Below, piece after piece: positions 62,749 through 64,000 of a stretch of 64,000 nucleotides of DNA. The stretch is taken from assembly GCA_021613535.1 (NCBI GenBank), contig CP075496.1, forward strand, positions 1,612,001-1,676,000. Direction: 5' to 3'. The notes under the pieces were generated by a model, which saw nothing but the letters and a program-made list of their open reading frames with translations, did not search any database and had not been told where the DNA came from. The stretch is from Adineta vaga. Its lineage: Eukaryota; Rotifera. How positions within the stretch are numbered: the first letter of the stretch is position 1; every line of letters starts with the position of its first letter. A program made the position numbers and the translations under genes.

Positions 62749-63866
62749 CATAAGATACTATTGAATTTGAAAATGAAATAAAATAAATTCGTTTAATATA
62801 TTTATGAATCATGTAGACATAGATGATAACTTTGATCCGAAAGATGTCGATAGAGAACAGTAGAAGTAAAATAATCCTTATATCGTTGCCGAGACAATGC
62901 TCAACCGTCATGTCGGTCGACTTCAATCAGACTTTTACACAGAAGAAAAATTCTCATATCTATTAATCTTCATTTCAATCTCATTTTTTGGTTTTCTCTT
63001 CTTTTTCTTTTTGACAATAATTATTTTCAATTAATATTTTCTTTTCTTCTTTGTTCTCTTTTAAAGATTCGACGACAATTGTGACTATGTTCGTTTTAAT
63101 ATTACTCGAAATTCTATTACCGAAAGAAAACATCACCAAATTTCGAATAATTACCAACTACCAACATGTTAACGTAAGTACACAAAAACCAATGAGAGGG
63201 GAGAAGAAGAAAAACGCAGACTTATTAATCTTTTCTTTTTTCCAAATCAACGAGACATTATTGATGAACATGTTTTTATACATTGAGATGATCAAGGTTA
63301 GGATTTAAATGGAGAGTACAAAACGGATGAGAAGAGAATGAGAGAAAAAAAACGCAACTTTTCTTATATAAATAGAGTAGCAACAGCTACATCTCAAACT
63401 CTCACACCTTCTGTATGTTTTTTTTATTCTTTTTGAATGATCACTTATACAAATTCTTCTCGATCTCTTTCTTTTTTCTTCTTCTTCTTCTTATTCATGT
63501 TGATATTACGTCGATCAAACTCTCTGGATATATAAGTGCAACATCTCTCGTATCCCTATACACACGCATACAACTTCTTTGTCTTTTTGATTTTTTTTCC
63601 TCTTCAAGCTTTTATTATAAATGAACAAGAAGTGCACGTCTATTTAACGCTTTTTGTTTTTTCTGCCGTGTGCCTGATATATAATATATTTGCGTGTGAG
63701 TGTGGATACTAAAGAGAAATGTCTTATAAAAGTCAAGATATAAAACCTTGCCATTAGGTGGTCGGTCAACAAACAAAGAGGAGAAGAAACACGGAAGATT
63801 CATTATTACAATTTAAGCTGATGAGCACCAGCATTTCTATTCGATTGAACACGAACGATATTCAAA
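62749..63866. other. Intergenic, probable promoter of the next gene
   Basis: No convincing gene. Contains a TATA-like box at 63,365 and long pyrimidine tracts. Confidence 0.5.
63365..63374 (+). promoter_or_regulatory. TATA-box-like element
   Basis: TATATAAATA followed by GAG, in otherwise purine-rich DNA, about 490 bases before the next ATG. It is a good core-promoter match, but AT-rich DNA gives chance matches. Confidence 0.35.
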
Positions 63867-64000
63867 ATGTATCCAAAAAGTCGACGAAAAAAGCGTACAG
63901 ATAGTTTGCAAGTAACAACTGGCGAACGAAATTCTGATGAAGAAGAAGATGAAGGAGATGATGATGATAATTATCGAATGACTAAAACAAAAACTGTATC
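63867..64000 (+). CDS. 5' end of a gene cut by the window edge
   Basis: Open frame from an ATG to the last base: MYPKSRRKKRTDSLQVTTGE, then an acidic run of Glu and Asp and NYRMTKTKTVS. A basic cluster followed by an acidic stretch suits a nuclear or regulatory protein, but 44 residues are not enough to name it. The preceding TTCAAA gives a good start context. Confidence 0.5.
   Translation, partial: MYPKSRRKKRTDSLQVTTGERNSDEEEDEGDDDDNYRMTKTKTV

Overview
The window is animal nuclear DNA. It is AT-rich, with short GT..AG introns (mostly about 45 to 70 nt), many short exons, and long pyrimidine- or purine-rich intergenic stretches. Conserved metazoan genes are present: BBS7, anoctamin-10-like, POU class 4, GABA-B receptor, kinesin light chain, TFIIB, eL13 and a U2 snRNA. 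A six-bladed NHL-repeat gene of the kind abundant in bdelloid rotifers is also present, and together with the compact introns this makes a bdelloid rotifer (Adineta/Rotaria type) the best guess. That assignment is inference from gene style, not from a search.

Layout. 2.06-5.17 kb: membrane protein with five CUB domains and one LDLa domain, the LEV-10 layout. 5.2-17 kb: gene-poor accessory stretch holding a dead cystatin copy, two small unknown gene pieces, two abutting terminal-inverted-repeat elements, an NHL gene with one internal stop, two further repeat blocks and one intact cystatin gene. 17.5-26.5 kb: BBS7, a GPCR, ribosomal eL13 and an anoctamin. 27.7-30.3 kb: small membrane protein and POU4 factor, followed by about 2.4 kb of non-coding DNA upstream of POU4. 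32.7-35 kb: a C10orf67-like coiled-coil protein convergent with a dynein roadblock light chain. 35.7-42 kb: GABA-B receptor subunit and kinesin light chain. 43.4-48.7 kb: Ser/Thr-rich protein of unknown function and a calcineurin-B-homologous EF-hand protein. 50.9-54 kb: a 997-residue protein that appears to carry two class-I isoprenoid synthase domains. 54-57.2 kb: a broken secreted-protein gene, intronless TFIIB and a U2 snRNA. 58.7-62.7 kb: secreted protein with tandem modules and reading-frame problems. The right edge cuts a new gene.

Themes. Several genes serve cilia, microtubules or neurons (BBS7, roadblock, C10orf67-like, kinesin light chain, GABA-B receptor, POU4, LEV-10-like), but I see no sign that they act as one unit. 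The strongest candidate for something undescribed is the double isoprenoid-synthase fusion at 50.9-54.0 kb. The clearest mobile DNA is the 1,048-bp element with perfect 299-bp inverted ends at 10.55-11.60 kb, which lies 11 bp from a second, GC-rich element at the edge of a decayed gene.
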